In this document: piece after piece, positions 22,872 through 31,259 of the stretch
Position numbering within the stretch: the first letter of the stretch is position 1
How the letters are laid out: each line of letters begins with the position of its first letter
Source of the DNA: Streptomyces chrestomyceticus JCM 4735
Lineage (GTDB): Bacteria; Actinomycetota; Actinomycetes; Streptomycetales; Streptomycetaceae
DNA length: 64,000 nucleotides
Direction: 5' to 3'
Assembly: GCF_003865135.1 (NCBI RefSeq)
Contig: NZ_BHZC01000001.1
Span: 7,812,001-7,876,000, forward strand
Made by a program: the position numbers and the translations under genes
Notes under the pieces: generated by a model
The model's database searches: none
What the model was told of the DNA's origin: nothing
Seen by the model: the letters and a program-made list of their open reading frames with translations, nothing else

Positions 22872-23809
22872 GAGAGGAAGACCGCGGCGAACTCCCGGAT
22901 GGTGGCGCTCGGCCAGAAGTACGCGGCGGTGGGGGCCCCGACGACCTGGCCGTTGACCCCGGCGCGGCGGGCCAGGATGGCGGCGCGCAGCACGTGGTAG
23001 TTGTTCGTGACGATCACGCACCGGTGGTCCGGCACCGTCTGCTCCATGATCTTCTTGCTGAACGCCAGGTTCTCCTCCGTGGTCCTGGACTGCTCCTCGC
23101 ACACGATGCGGTCCGCGGGGAAGCCGCGCTCGATCAGGTAGTCCGCCATCGCCCGGGCCTCCGGGAGCTGTTCGTCGGGGCCCTGGCCGCCCGAGGTGAG
23201 CAGCATCGGCGGATTGCCGCGCCGCGCCTGGCGCTCGTACACCGCACGGCCCCGCTCCAGCCGGTTCGCCAGCAGCGGCGGTACGCGCGTACCGCCGATC
23301 AGCCCGGAGCCCAGGACCACCACGAAGTCGGCGTCGCGGCGCACCCGCAGCCGCCCGTAGAGGAACGCGTAGCCGACGAAGCACAGGAAGAGGAAGGACA
23401 CGTAGCCGACGATCAGCAGCGTGGTGCCGGCCAGCGCCACCAGGGTGCGTGACCCGGTGGCGACGGCCGTGATCAGCAGTGCGATGACCCCGAAGATGCC
23501 GACCCCGGCCAGCAGCGACAGCAGGTTCGCCAGGCTCCGGCCCTCCTTGCGGATCATCTTCACCCCGTTGAGGATCAGGAAGACCCCGAGGACGAGGACG
23601 CCGAGCGACGGCAGCAGCAGGATGAGCACGGTGACCGCCACGGCCGCCGGTGTGGGCATCCGGGGCACTTGCATGAGCAGGGCCGGCACCAGGAAGACGA
23701 CGGTGAGACCCAGATAGACGGCGTTGCTGAAGCGGCGCCGGTCGCGCAGCACACCGATCGCGAACAGGACGAAGAACAGGGCCGGTAGGGCGTACGCGAG
23801 CATGAGCAC
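22799..23809 (-). CDS. YdcF family (DUF218) membrane protein
   Basis: 336 residues. Four to five membrane segments (residues 1-155) are followed by a DUF218/YdcF domain: DADFVVVLGSGLIGG, ERGRAVYERQ, PPMLLTSGGQGPDE, RTTEENLAFSKKIM, IVTNNYHVLRAAILA and a final membrane helix. The same build occurs in SanA/ElyC-type proteins linked to cell-envelope integrity; the substrate is unknown. It lies convergent to the interrupted hydrolase. Confidence 0.85.
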   Translation of the reverse strand: MLMLAYALPALFFVLFAIGVLRDRRRFSNAVYLGLTVVFLVPALLMQVPRMPTPAAVAVTVLILLLPSLGVLVLGVFLILNGVKMIRKEGRSLANLLSLLAGVGIFGVIALLITAVATGSRTLVALAGTTLLIVGYVSFLFLCFVGYAFLYGRLRVRRDADFVVVLGSGLIGGTRVPPLLANRLERGRAVYERQARRGNPPMLLTSGGQGPDEQLPEARAMADYLIERGFPADRIVCEEQSRTTEENLAFSKKIMEQTVPDHRCVIVTNNYHVLRAAILARRAGVNGQVVGAPTAAYFWPSATIREFAAVFLSYKLVNLGICGLLVLGGALALLSA

Positions 23810-23884
23810 ATCGTAGACAGGGCGATCATGTGTTCGGGGCCGATTGCGGCATGGTCCGGGCCGTGACGGCGGCTGCGGGGGCGA

Positions 23885-24538
23885 TCAGCGCACGGGCTCG
23901 TCCCACGGGACGACCGTGAAGTCGCCGCGCTCCACCGTCTCGAACGGTGCCGAACTGACGCACCGGGGGAGGTCCTTGGTGGAGGCCGGGCCCGGGGTGG
24001 CGGCCCAACTGTAGCCCAGCCGGTCGGCGCGGCCCGGGGAATGGGCGCTGCCGGCCTTGCCGACGTCGTGGACGGAGAAGCCGACCCGCTTGCCCTTGAG
24101 CCCCGGAATGTCGGTCGCGGTCACGATCCCGCTGGTCACCGCGACCTTGCCACCGGTCACCAGGCAGTCGATACGGCCCGTGGCCCAGCCGCTCGCCGTC
24201 TTGCCGATGTGCCGGAACGCGAAGGTGCCGCGTGCCTTGTCGGGGGTCTCGTCCCGGCGGAAACGCGCGTCGAAGGAGAAGCGGACGTCGTCGCCGTCGG
24301 AGCGGCGGAGCTTCGCCGACCCGGTCAGCCGTGGGTCGTCCGGGTTCCAGGCGGTGCTCTGCGCGGTGGCGGAACGGCCCGCCGCCGGAGGGGACACGTC
24401 GATAGGGGGCAGGGCGAGCGCCGGACCGGCCGCCCCGGTGGCGAGCAGGACGGCGGCCGAGGTGGCCAGGACGCGAAGACGTCTGCGGGCGGCGCTGCGG
24501 GTGCTGTCGGTACGGACGATGCGGACGGAACGCATCAT
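23885..24538 (-). CDS. Secreted protein of unknown function
   Basis: 217 residues from ATG 24538, placed 9 nt after GGGGAG; ATG 24547 and 24535 are in-frame alternatives. A signal peptide (RRRLRVLATSAAVLLATGAAGPALA) precedes a beta-rich domain (KLRRSDGDDVRFSFDARFR, GTFAFRHIGKTASGWATGRIDCLVTG). Two cysteines are conserved in spacing, with no catalytic motif. It is divergent from the nitrilase operon and shares its 402-bp upstream region. Confidence 0.75.
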   Translation of the reverse strand: MMRSVRIVRTDSTRSAARRRLRVLATSAAVLLATGAAGPALALPPIDVSPPAAGRSATAQSTAWNPDDPRLTGSAKLRRSDGDDVRFSFDARFRRDETPDKARGTFAFRHIGKTASGWATGRIDCLVTGGKVAVTSGIVTATDIPGLKGKRVGFSVHDVGKAGSAHSPGRADRLGYSWAATPGPASTKDLPRCVSSAPFETVERGDFTVVPWDEPVR

Positions 24539-24751
24539 AACGGTCATCTCCCCAACCGGAGTCGCGCTCGTTCGCCCGGCCTTTCCGGGCCCTTCGAACG
24601 ATGCCGTCCGGCCGCGCGCGCCACATCGGGCCCTGGAGCGAGCCGCGTTCCACCGCGCGGGGGAGCGGGCTGCGACCGGAGGCGTACCCGGGCCGGGGCG
24701 CCGTACCACCGTGACCCCACGAGGCCCCGCAGCACCTGCCGCACCGCACGG

Positions 24752-24849
24752 CGCAACGAATCGCCGTGGCGGCCGGACAACACGCAACGAAACACCCGGC
24801 TGCACGCAATGGTGACGCCTTGTACGGGCGGTTCGGCGAACCGTACCGT
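24752..24849 (+). promoter_or_regulatory. Nitrilase-operon promoter with three CGCAA sites
   Basis: CGCAACGAA occurs at 24752-24760 and 24783-24791 and CGCAATGG at 24805-24812, so the steps are 31 and 22 bp. TTGTAC (24820-24825) starts 15 bp after the third site. After an 18-bp spacer comes TACCGT (24844-24849). This matches the permease promoter at 17176-17280 in motif, order and spacing to within one base pair. The spacer contains the small palindrome GGTTCGGCGAACC. Confidence 0.62.
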
Positions 24850-24940
24850 CTAGGCGTCCCGCCGATCGCCGGGCCGCCGCGGAGCCGAAGGGCCCGGGCC
24901 GGCCGGCCGGTCCGTCCAGTCGTGTCCTCCGAGGGGTCCC

Positions 24941-25738
24941 ATGTCGTCGCTGCGCACCGCCCTGCTCCAGAGTTCGGGACGGCCCGGCGATGTCGCGTAC
25001 AACCTGAAGGCCGTCGAGGACGCGGCGCGCGAGGCGGCGGCGGGCGGTGCCGGGCTGCTGGTCTGCCCGGAGCTGTTCCTGACCGGCTACGCCATCGGCG
25101 AGGACCTGCACCGGCTCGCCGAGCCCGCCGACGGCCCGGCCGCCCGGACGGTCGCCCGGATCGCCGACGAGCACGGCATCGCGGTGCTCTACGGCTACCC
25201 CGAGCGGGACGGCGCGGCCGTGTACAACACGGCCCAGTTGATCGGCCCCGAGGGGCAGCCGCTGGCGAACTACCGCAAGACCCACCTCTTCGGCTGCTTC
25301 GAGCGCGACTGGTTCACCCCGGGGGACGTCCCGGTCGTCCAGGCGGAGCTGGACGGTCTCCGTATCGGCCTGATGATCTGCTACGACGTGGAGTTCCCGG
25401 AGAACGTCCGCGCCCACGCGCTGGCCGGCACCGACCTGCTGCTGGTGCCCACCGCCCAGCTCCACCCCTTCCAGTTCGTGGCCGAGTCGCTCGTACCGGT
25501 ACGGGCCTTCGAGAGCCAGCTCTACATCGCCTACGTCAACCGGGTCGGCCCGGAGGGCGATTTCGAGTTCGTCGGCCTGAGCTGTCTGGCCGGCCCGGAC
25601 GGGACCGTACGCGCCCGGGCCGGACGCGGTGAGGAGATGGTGTTCGCCGACGTCGACGCCGGTCTCCTCAAGCGGTCGCGGGAGGACAACCCGTACCTCG
25701 CCGACCGGCGCCCCGGCCTCTACGGCTCGCTCACCTGA
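24941..25738 (+). CDS. Carbon-nitrogen hydrolase (nitrilase superfamily amidase)
   Basis: 265 residues with the complete Glu-Lys-Cys triad of the superfamily: CPELFLTGY (Glu), YRKTHLFG (Lys) and MICYDVEFPENVR (Cys). The length and motifs fit aliphatic amidases such as the 5-aminovaleramide or 4-guanidinobutyramide hydrolases. The next gene encodes an amino-acid 2-monooxygenase, whose product is just such an amide, so this enzyme probably hydrolyses that amide to the acid. The specificity is inferred from context only. Confidence 0.88.
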   Translation: MSSLRTALLQSSGRPGDVAYNLKAVEDAAREAAAGGAGLLVCPELFLTGYAIGEDLHRLAEPADGPAARTVARIADEHGIAVLYGYPERDGAAVYNTAQLIGPEGQPLANYRKTHLFGCFERDWFTPGDVPVVQAELDGLRIGLMICYDVEFPENVRAHALAGTDLLLVPTAQLHPFQFVAESLVPVRAFESQLYIAYVNRVGPEGDFEFVGLSCLAGPDGTVRARAGRGEEMVFADVDAGLLKRSREDNPYLADRRPGLYGSLT

Positions 25739-25848
25739 CCCCGGAACCGGCCTGACGGACCCCGCAGCGGCGCCACCGCGCCGCTCGCACGCCTGCCCGC
25801 GCGCACCCGCACCCCCCTCATGTACCTGCCTGCAAGGAGCCCGAACCG

Positions 25849-27534
25849 ATGACCGTGCCCACCGCCGCCCACCACGCGGACGCCCAGCCGCCCATCACCA
25901 TGTTCGGCCCGGACTTCCCCTACGCGTACGACGACTTCCTCGCCCACCCGGCGGGCCTCGGCCAGGTGCCCGCGACCGAGCACGGCAAGGAGGTCGCCGT
26001 CATCGGCGGTGGCCTGTCCGGCATCATCACGGCCTACGAGCTGATGAAGATGGGCCTCAGGCCCGTCGTCTACGAGGCGGACCAGATAGGCGGCCGGCTG
26101 CGCACCGTCGGCTTCGAGGGCTGCGACCCGGGGCTGACCGCGGAGATGGGCGCCATGCGCTTCCCGCCGTCCTCCACCGCCCTCCAGTACTACATCGACC
26201 TGGTGGGCCTGGAGACCAAGCCGTTCCCCAACCCGCTCGCGCCCGACACCCCCTCGACCGTCGTCGACCTCAAGGGCGAGTCGCACTACGCGCGCACCGT
26301 CGAGGACCTGCCCGAGGTCTACACCCAGGTCATGGACGCCTGGAACGCCTGCCTGGAGGAGGGCGCGGACTTCTCCGACATGAACCGCGCCATCCGCGAG
26401 CGCGACGTGCCGCGCATCCGGGAGATCTGGTCACGGCTGGTCGAGAAGCTCGACAACCAGACCTTCTACGGCTACCTCTGCGACTCCAGCGCCTTCAAGT
26501 CCTTCCGGCACCGCGAGATCTTCGGCCAGGTCGGCTTCGGCACCGGCGGCTGGGACACCGACTTCCCCAACTCCATCCTGGAGATCCTGCGCGTCGTCTA
26601 CACCGAGGCCGACGACCACCACCGCGGCATCGTCGGCGGCAGCCAGCAGTTGCCGCTGCGCCTGTGGGAGCGCGAGCCGGAGAAGCTCGTCCACTGGGCG
26701 CCGGGTACCTCGCTGTCCTCCCTGCACGACGGCACGCCGCGCCCGGCGGTCACCCGGCTGCACCGCACGGCGGGCAACCGCATCACCGTCACCGACGCGA
26801 GCGGCGACATCCGTACGTACGAGGCGGCCGTCTTCACCGCGCAGTCCTGGATGCTGCTGTCGAAGATCGCCTGCGACGACGCGCTGTTCCCCATCGACCA
26901 CTGGACGGCGATGGAGCGCACCCACTACATGGAGTCCTCCAAGCTGTTCGTGCCGGTCGACCGGCCGTTCTGGCTGGACAAGGACGAGGAGACCGGCCGG
27001 GACGTGATGAGCATGACGCTCACCGACCGGATGACCCGGGGCACGTACCTGCTGGACGACGGCCCCGACAAGCCGGCCGTCATCTGCCTCTCCTACACCT
27101 GGTGCGACGACAGCCTGAAGTGGCTGCCGCTGAACGCCAACGACCGTATGGAGGTCATGCTCAAGTCGCTCTCGGAGATCTACCCGAAGGTCGACATCAG
27201 GAAGCACATCATCGGCAACCCGGTGACCGTCTCCTGGGAGAACGAGCCGTACTTCATGGGCGCGTTCAAGGCCAACCTGCCGGGCCACTACCGCTACCAG
27301 CGGCGCCTGTTCACCCACTTCATGCAGGACCGGCTGCCCGAGGACAAGCGCGGTCTCTTCCTCGCGGGGGACGACATCTCCTGGACGGCGGGCTGGGCCG
27401 AGGGCGCCGTGCAGACCGCGCTGAACGCGGTCTGGGGCGTGATGACGCAGTTCGGCGGCAGCACGGACCCGGCCAACCCCGGTCCGGGCGACGTGTACGA
27501 CGAGATCGCGCCGGTCGAGCTGCCGGAGGACTGA
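25849..27534 (+). CDS. Flavin-dependent amino-acid 2-monooxygenase/oxidase
   Basis: 561 residues. The FAD-binding GxGxxG motif (VAVIGGGLSGIITAYEL), YEADQIGGRL, the EMGAMRFPPSSTAL segment shared with tryptophan (IaaM), lysine and arginine 2-monooxygenases, LSYTWCDDSLKWL and the C-terminal FAD motif GLFLAGDDISWTAGWAEGAVQTAL are present. These enzymes turn an amino acid, O2 into an amide plus CO2. Streptomyces griseus is known for arginine 2-monooxygenase. The amidase gene upstream fits a two-step pathway. The amino acid used cannot be read from the sequence; Arg or Lys is favoured by the co-regulated permease. Confidence 0.85.
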   Translation: MTVPTAAHHADAQPPITMFGPDFPYAYDDFLAHPAGLGQVPATEHGKEVAVIGGGLSGIITAYELMKMGLRPVVYEADQIGGRLRTVGFEGCDPGLTAEMGAMRFPPSSTALQYYIDLVGLETKPFPNPLAPDTPSTVVDLKGESHYARTVEDLPEVYTQVMDAWNACLEEGADFSDMNRAIRERDVPRIREIWSRLVEKLDNQTFYGYLCDSSAFKSFRHREIFGQVGFGTGGWDTDFPNSILEILRVVYTEADDHHRGIVGGSQQLPLRLWEREPEKLVHWAPGTSLSSLHDGTPRPAVTRLHRTAGNRITVTDASGDIRTYEAAVFTAQSWMLLSKIACDDALFPIDHWTAMERTHYMESSKLFVPVDRPFWLDKDEETGRDVMSMTLTDRMTRGTYLLDDGPDKPAVICLSYTWCDDSLKWLPLNANDRMEVMLKSLSEIYPKVDIRKHIIGNPVTVSWENEPYFMGAFKANLPGHYRYQRRLFTHFMQDRLPEDKRGLFLAGDDISWTAGWAEGAVQTALNAVWGVMTQFGGSTDPANPGPGDVYDEIAPVELPED

Positions 27535-27553
27535 GCGCGGACCTTCGCCGCGC

Positions 27554-27581
27554 GGCCGCGTACGGCATGCCGTACGCGGCC
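27554..27581. terminator. 28-bp perfect palindrome between convergent genes
   Basis: A perfect palindrome centred on GGCATGCC lies 20 bp after the monooxygenase stop and 5 bp before the end of the convergent DUF5995 gene. It is probably a bidirectional terminator. Confidence 0.7.
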
Positions 27582-27585
27582 CTCG

Positions 27586-28344
27586 TCAGCCCAGCGGCGT
27601 CAGCAGGCAGCGGCCCACCAGGCCCACGCCCGACCCGAGCCGCTCGGTGAACTCCCGCGCCGTCTCGGGCATGCCGCGCAGGCTCCACAGCACCCGTGCC
27701 GCCGCCCACGCGCCGTCCCGGGCCATCTCCAGGCTCCAGGAACCGGCGAGGTGGGTGAGCGGATCGGCGACGTCCAGCAGGTCGGGTCCGGGCATCAGGC
27801 TCTCCCGGATGCGTTCCTCCATGCCCGTCAGCAGGTCGCCGACCCGGTCGAAGTCCGACGCGAGGGCGGCCGGTTCGCACTCCAGAGCGCGGCAGGTGTC
27901 CACGACGGCCAGCGCCAGGTCGTGGCCGATGTGCGCGTTGATGCCCGCCAGCGCGAACTGCAGCGGCCGTACGCCGGGGTGGCGGCGCAACTGGAACACC
28001 GGGCGCCAGCAGGCCGGTACGGTCAGGCCGGCGCCGGCCGCGTCCACCGCGGCGAGGTAGCGGCGGGCGAAGACCGCGTCCAGTTCGCCCGCCGCCGACG
28101 GGTCCTGGAAGCCGCCCGTGCCGAGCCGCCGGGCGATCTCCTCGGTGACGGACAGGTAGACCCGGTTGAAGACCGCGATGCCGTCGGCGGGCGGGAGGGT
28201 GGCCTCCAGCGCCCGCAGCCGCGCCAGGACCGCGGCCACGGAGGCCGGGGGCGCGGGGGCCTGCGGGGGTACCGTGCCCGGCCGGGCCGGGCGGGCGGCC
28301 GTTCCGGTCCGCGGGCCGCCCGGGACCTGCTGAGTCGTCGTCAT
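27586..28344 (-). CDS. DUF5995 family protein
   Basis: 252 residues from ATG 28344 (MTTTQQVPGG); GTG 28350 is an alternative. A Pro/Ala-rich N-terminus is followed by an all-helical domain with the conserved segments GIAVFNRVYLSVTEEI, FARRYLAAVD, LQFALAGINAHIGHDLALAVV and FDRVGDLLTGMEERIRESL, which I recognise as DUF5995. The His pair in NAHIGHDL could bind a metal. The function is unknown. Confidence 0.75.
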   Translation of the reverse strand: MTTTQQVPGGPRTGTAARPARPGTVPPQAPAPPASVAAVLARLRALEATLPPADGIAVFNRVYLSVTEEIARRLGTGGFQDPSAAGELDAVFARRYLAAVDAAGAGLTVPACWRPVFQLRRHPGVRPLQFALAGINAHIGHDLALAVVDTCRALECEPAALASDFDRVGDLLTGMEERIRESLMPGPDLLDVADPLTHLAGSWSLEMARDGAWAAARVLWSLRGMPETAREFTERLGSGVGLVGRCLLTPLG

Positions 28345-28559
28345 GCGCACAGCGTGGCAGCCGGGCGGGTACCGGGGTGGCGGCCCGGGGGAGGATGCCC
28401 GGATCGGGGTAATACGCGGCGCCCTCTTGCCCGTACGGCGCCGATTTGCCGATCACTGTTCAACCAAAACCCCACCGGCGCTCGGCCGGAGTGATTATTT
28501 TCGGCCTCCGACACAGCGGTCCGTCCTGTCAAGGGACCGCTCCCCCTCGGAGGTTGACG

Positions 28560-29012
28560 ATGTCCCGAAGATTCGCCGCAGCCCTGTCCGCCTCGGCCAT
28601 GACCGTGACCGCACTGGTGGCGGCCGCGGTGCCGGCGCAGGCCGCCCCCGCCGACAAGTCGAAGGTGCTGTCGGGCTGGACGCAGACCGACGCCGGCAGC
28701 TACGGCGGCTGGCTCGCGGCCCGCGGCAACCAGGGGAAGTGGGCGGCGTACGCGTTCGACTGGAGCACCGACTACTGCTCCAAGTCGCCCGACAACCCCT
28801 TCGGCTTCCCGTTCGAAACGTCCTGCGCGCGCCACGACTTCGGCTACCGCAACTACAAGAAGGCCGGCACCTTCGCCGCGAACAAGCCGCGCCTGGACAG
28901 CGCGCTGTACGCGGACCTCAAGCGGGTCTGCGCCAAGTACAGCGGCGCGAAGAAGACCTCGTGCAACGCGCTCGCCTGGACGTACTACGAGGCCGTCAAG
29001 AACCTCGGCTGA
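28560..29012 (+). CDS. Secreted prokaryotic phospholipase A2
   Basis: 150 residues from ATG 28560, with GGAGG 8 nt upstream. A signal peptide (SASAMTVTALVAAAVPAQAA) precedes the small helical PLA2 known from S. violaceoruber. The catalytic His-Asp is in CARHDFGYRNY, Asp for Ca2+ binding in AFDWSTDYCS, and four cysteines form the two expected disulfides. It hydrolyses the sn-2 ester of phospholipids outside the cell. It ends 9 bp from the convergent uracil permease. Confidence 0.93.
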   Translation: MSRRFAAALSASAMTVTALVAAAVPAQAAPADKSKVLSGWTQTDAGSYGGWLAARGNQGKWAAYAFDWSTDYCSKSPDNPFGFPFETSCARHDFGYRNYKKAGTFAANKPRLDSALYADLKRVCAKYSGAKKTSCNALAWTYYEAVKNLG

Positions 29013-29021
29013 ACCGCGGCC

Positions 29022-30452
29022 TCACTCCGTCGGCCTCGGCTTCTCCGGCCGGTCCGGGGCCGACGGCTCGCGGGGCGCGTCCTCCTCGTCGTACGCGCTG
29101 GTGCCCTCGTCGAGCAGCGGCTCCTGCTGCTTCAGATGGGCGGGGGCCAGGGCGCGCAGCACGTGGTAGCCGGAGAGCACCACGATCGTGCCGAGGGCGA
29201 TGCCGCCCAGCTCGAAGTTCTCGCTGATCTTCAGGCTGACGCCGCCGATGCCGATGATGACGCCCGCGGCGACCGGCACCAGGTTCAGCGGATTGCGCAG
29301 GTCCACCTTGTTGTGCACCCAGATCTGCGCGCCGAGCAGGCCGATCATGCCGTACAGGATGACGGTGATGCCGCCCAGCACACCGCCGGGGATCGCGGCG
29401 ACCACGGCGCCGAACTTCGGGCACAGGCCGAAGAGCAGCGCGAAACCGGCCGCCGCCCAGTAGGCCGCGGTGGAGTAGACCCGGGTCGCCGCCATCACGC
29501 CGATGTTCTCGGAGTACGTGGTGTTGGGCGGGCCGCCGAGCGCGGTGGAGAGCACCGAGCCGACGCCGTCGGCGGAGATCGCGGTGCCCAGCTTGTCGTC
29601 GAGCGGGTCGCCGGTCATCTCGCCGACCGCCTTGACGTGCCCGGCGTTCTCGGCGACCAGCGCGATCACCACCGGCAGCGCGACCAGGATGGCGGACCAC
29701 TGGAAGGACGGCGCGTGGAAGGACGGCAGGCCGATCCACTCGGCCTTGCCGACCCCCGACAGGTCCAAACGCCAGTGGTCGGTGATCTGCCCGGCGCCGT
29801 TCGCCGAGTGGATCTTCCCGAAGACCAGGTCCAGGACCCAGGAGATGCCGTACCCGAAGACCAGCCCGAGGAAGATCGCGATCCGGGACCAGAAACCGCG
29901 CAGACAGACCACGGCCAGCCCGGTGAAGAGCATGGTCAGCAGCGCCACCCACTGGTCCTGCGGCCAGTACGTGCTCGCCGTCACCGGCGCCAGGTTGAAG
30001 CCGATCAGCATCACGACGGCGCCCGTGACCACCGGCGGCATCGCCGCGTGGATGATCCGCGCGCCGAACCGCTGCACCGCCACGCCGACCAGGAAGAGCG
30101 CGACGCCGACCACGAGGACCGCGCCGGTCACGGTGGCACTGGTGCCGCCCTGCGCGCGGATCACGGCGGCGACACCGACGAAGGAGAGCGAGCAGCCGAG
30201 GTAGGACGGCACCCGGCCGCGGGTCGCCAGCAGGAAGATGACGGTCGAGACGCCCGACATCATGATGGCGAGGTTCGGGTCCAGGCCCATCAGGACCGGG
30301 GCGACGAAACTGGCGCCGAACATGGCCACCACGTGCTGCGCGCCGAGGCCCGCGGTCCGCGGCCAGGACAGCCGTTCGTCCGGCCGGACGACGGCTCCGG
30401 GGGCGGGGGTGCGCCCGTCGCCGTGCACGGTCCAGCGCACACCGAGGCCCAT
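29022..30452 (-). CDS. Uracil/xanthine permease (NCS2 family)
   Basis: 476 residues with about 14 membrane segments. NCS2 hallmarks are present: QHVVAMFGASFVAPVLMGL in the first helix, VIALVAENAGHVKAVGEMTG in helix 8, and LGGPPNTTYSENIGVMAATRV around helix 10. The family imports uracil or xanthine with protons. The C-terminal tail is acidic and Pro-rich. It could be linked to pyrimidine salvage, but no partner gene lies beside it. Confidence 0.9.
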   Translation of the reverse strand: MGLGVRWTVHGDGRTPAPGAVVRPDERLSWPRTAGLGAQHVVAMFGASFVAPVLMGLDPNLAIMMSGVSTVIFLLATRGRVPSYLGCSLSFVGVAAVIRAQGGTSATVTGAVLVVGVALFLVGVAVQRFGARIIHAAMPPVVTGAVVMLIGFNLAPVTASTYWPQDQWVALLTMLFTGLAVVCLRGFWSRIAIFLGLVFGYGISWVLDLVFGKIHSANGAGQITDHWRLDLSGVGKAEWIGLPSFHAPSFQWSAILVALPVVIALVAENAGHVKAVGEMTGDPLDDKLGTAISADGVGSVLSTALGGPPNTTYSENIGVMAATRVYSTAAYWAAAGFALLFGLCPKFGAVVAAIPGGVLGGITVILYGMIGLLGAQIWVHNKVDLRNPLNLVPVAAGVIIGIGGVSLKISENFELGGIALGTIVVLSGYHVLRALAPAHLKQQEPLLDEGTSAYDEEDAPREPSAPDRPEKPRPTE

Positions 30453-30740
30453 GAGTGCTCCACTTCTTCACATACGTCGCGGGGGGTGGCCGGGCGAGAC
30501 ACCGGCCGGGTCATGCTACGGCGGCACCGAGCGGACCTGGGGCGACCGGACCGGCGGGCCCGCCGCGCGGCGCTGCCCGCCCCGGCGGCCGGAGCATTTT
30601 AAGCAGGCACTTACGATGGCCGGGTTCACTTCTTGAACAGTCAACAGCATCGGACGGGGTCCGCCGTACCTCCGTACGGCCGGGCCGCCGCCCCGCGTAC
30701 GCCGGCGGCCCGGCCCGCCGCAGAACCAGGAGCACCACCC

Positions 30741-31211
30741 GTGAGCGTCGAAGCCCTTGAGGCAGCCCCCGCCGTCCCGTACGGCCAGTTGGTCCCCGTC
30801 ACCGTGCACTTCGACGACCTCGACGCGCTCGGCATGCTCCACAACTCGCGCTACCCGCTGCTCGTCGAGCGCGCCTGGGCCGAGTTCTGGCACGCCCGCG
30901 GCTTCGGCTTCGACGGGGACTGGGCGGCGGCCGGTGACATGTGCAACGTCATCAAAGAGATGAAGGTCTCGTACGAGCAGCCGGTCACCCGGCCCGGGTA
31001 CTACGCCGCCCACCTGTGGGTCGAGCGCCTGGGCCGCACCGGCCTGACGTACGGCTTCCGGCTCTGCTCCGCCGACGGCGAGGTGACCTACGCGCGCGGC
31101 CACCGCGTCCTGGTACGCGTCGACCCGCAGGCGCTGCGGCCCACCCCTTGGTCGGACCACGCCCGCGGGATAGCCGCCGAGCTGCTGCACCCGGAGGCGC
31201 AGACCGTCTGA
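30741..31211 (+). CDS. Acyl-CoA thioesterase, hotdog fold
   Basis: 156 residues from GTG 30741, with AGGAG 8 nt upstream; the frame is open further upstream but without family sequence. The 4-hydroxybenzoyl-CoA thioesterase-like hotdog domain is clear: VPVTVHFDDLDALGMLHNSRYPLLVERA, with the catalytic Asp, and EMKVSYEQPVTRPGYYAAHLWVERLG. It probably hydrolyses an acyl-CoA; the substrate is unknown. Confidence 0.85.
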   Translation: MSVEALEAAPAVPYGQLVPVTVHFDDLDALGMLHNSRYPLLVERAWAEFWHARGFGFDGDWAAAGDMCNVIKEMKVSYEQPVTRPGYYAAHLWVERLGRTGLTYGFRLCSADGEVTYARGHRVLVRVDPQALRPTPWSDHARGIAAELLHPEAQTV

Positions 31212-31220
31212 GCGCGGCGT

Positions 31221-31249
31221 GGTCACCCCTCCTCGGCAGAGGGGTGACC
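31221..31249. terminator. Hairpin between thioesterase and convergent MFS gene
   Basis: GGTCACCCCTC (31221-31231) and its perfect complement (31239-31249) flank a 7-nt loop. It is placed to end transcription from both sides. Confidence 0.7.
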
Positions 31250-31259
31250 AGCCCGCTGC

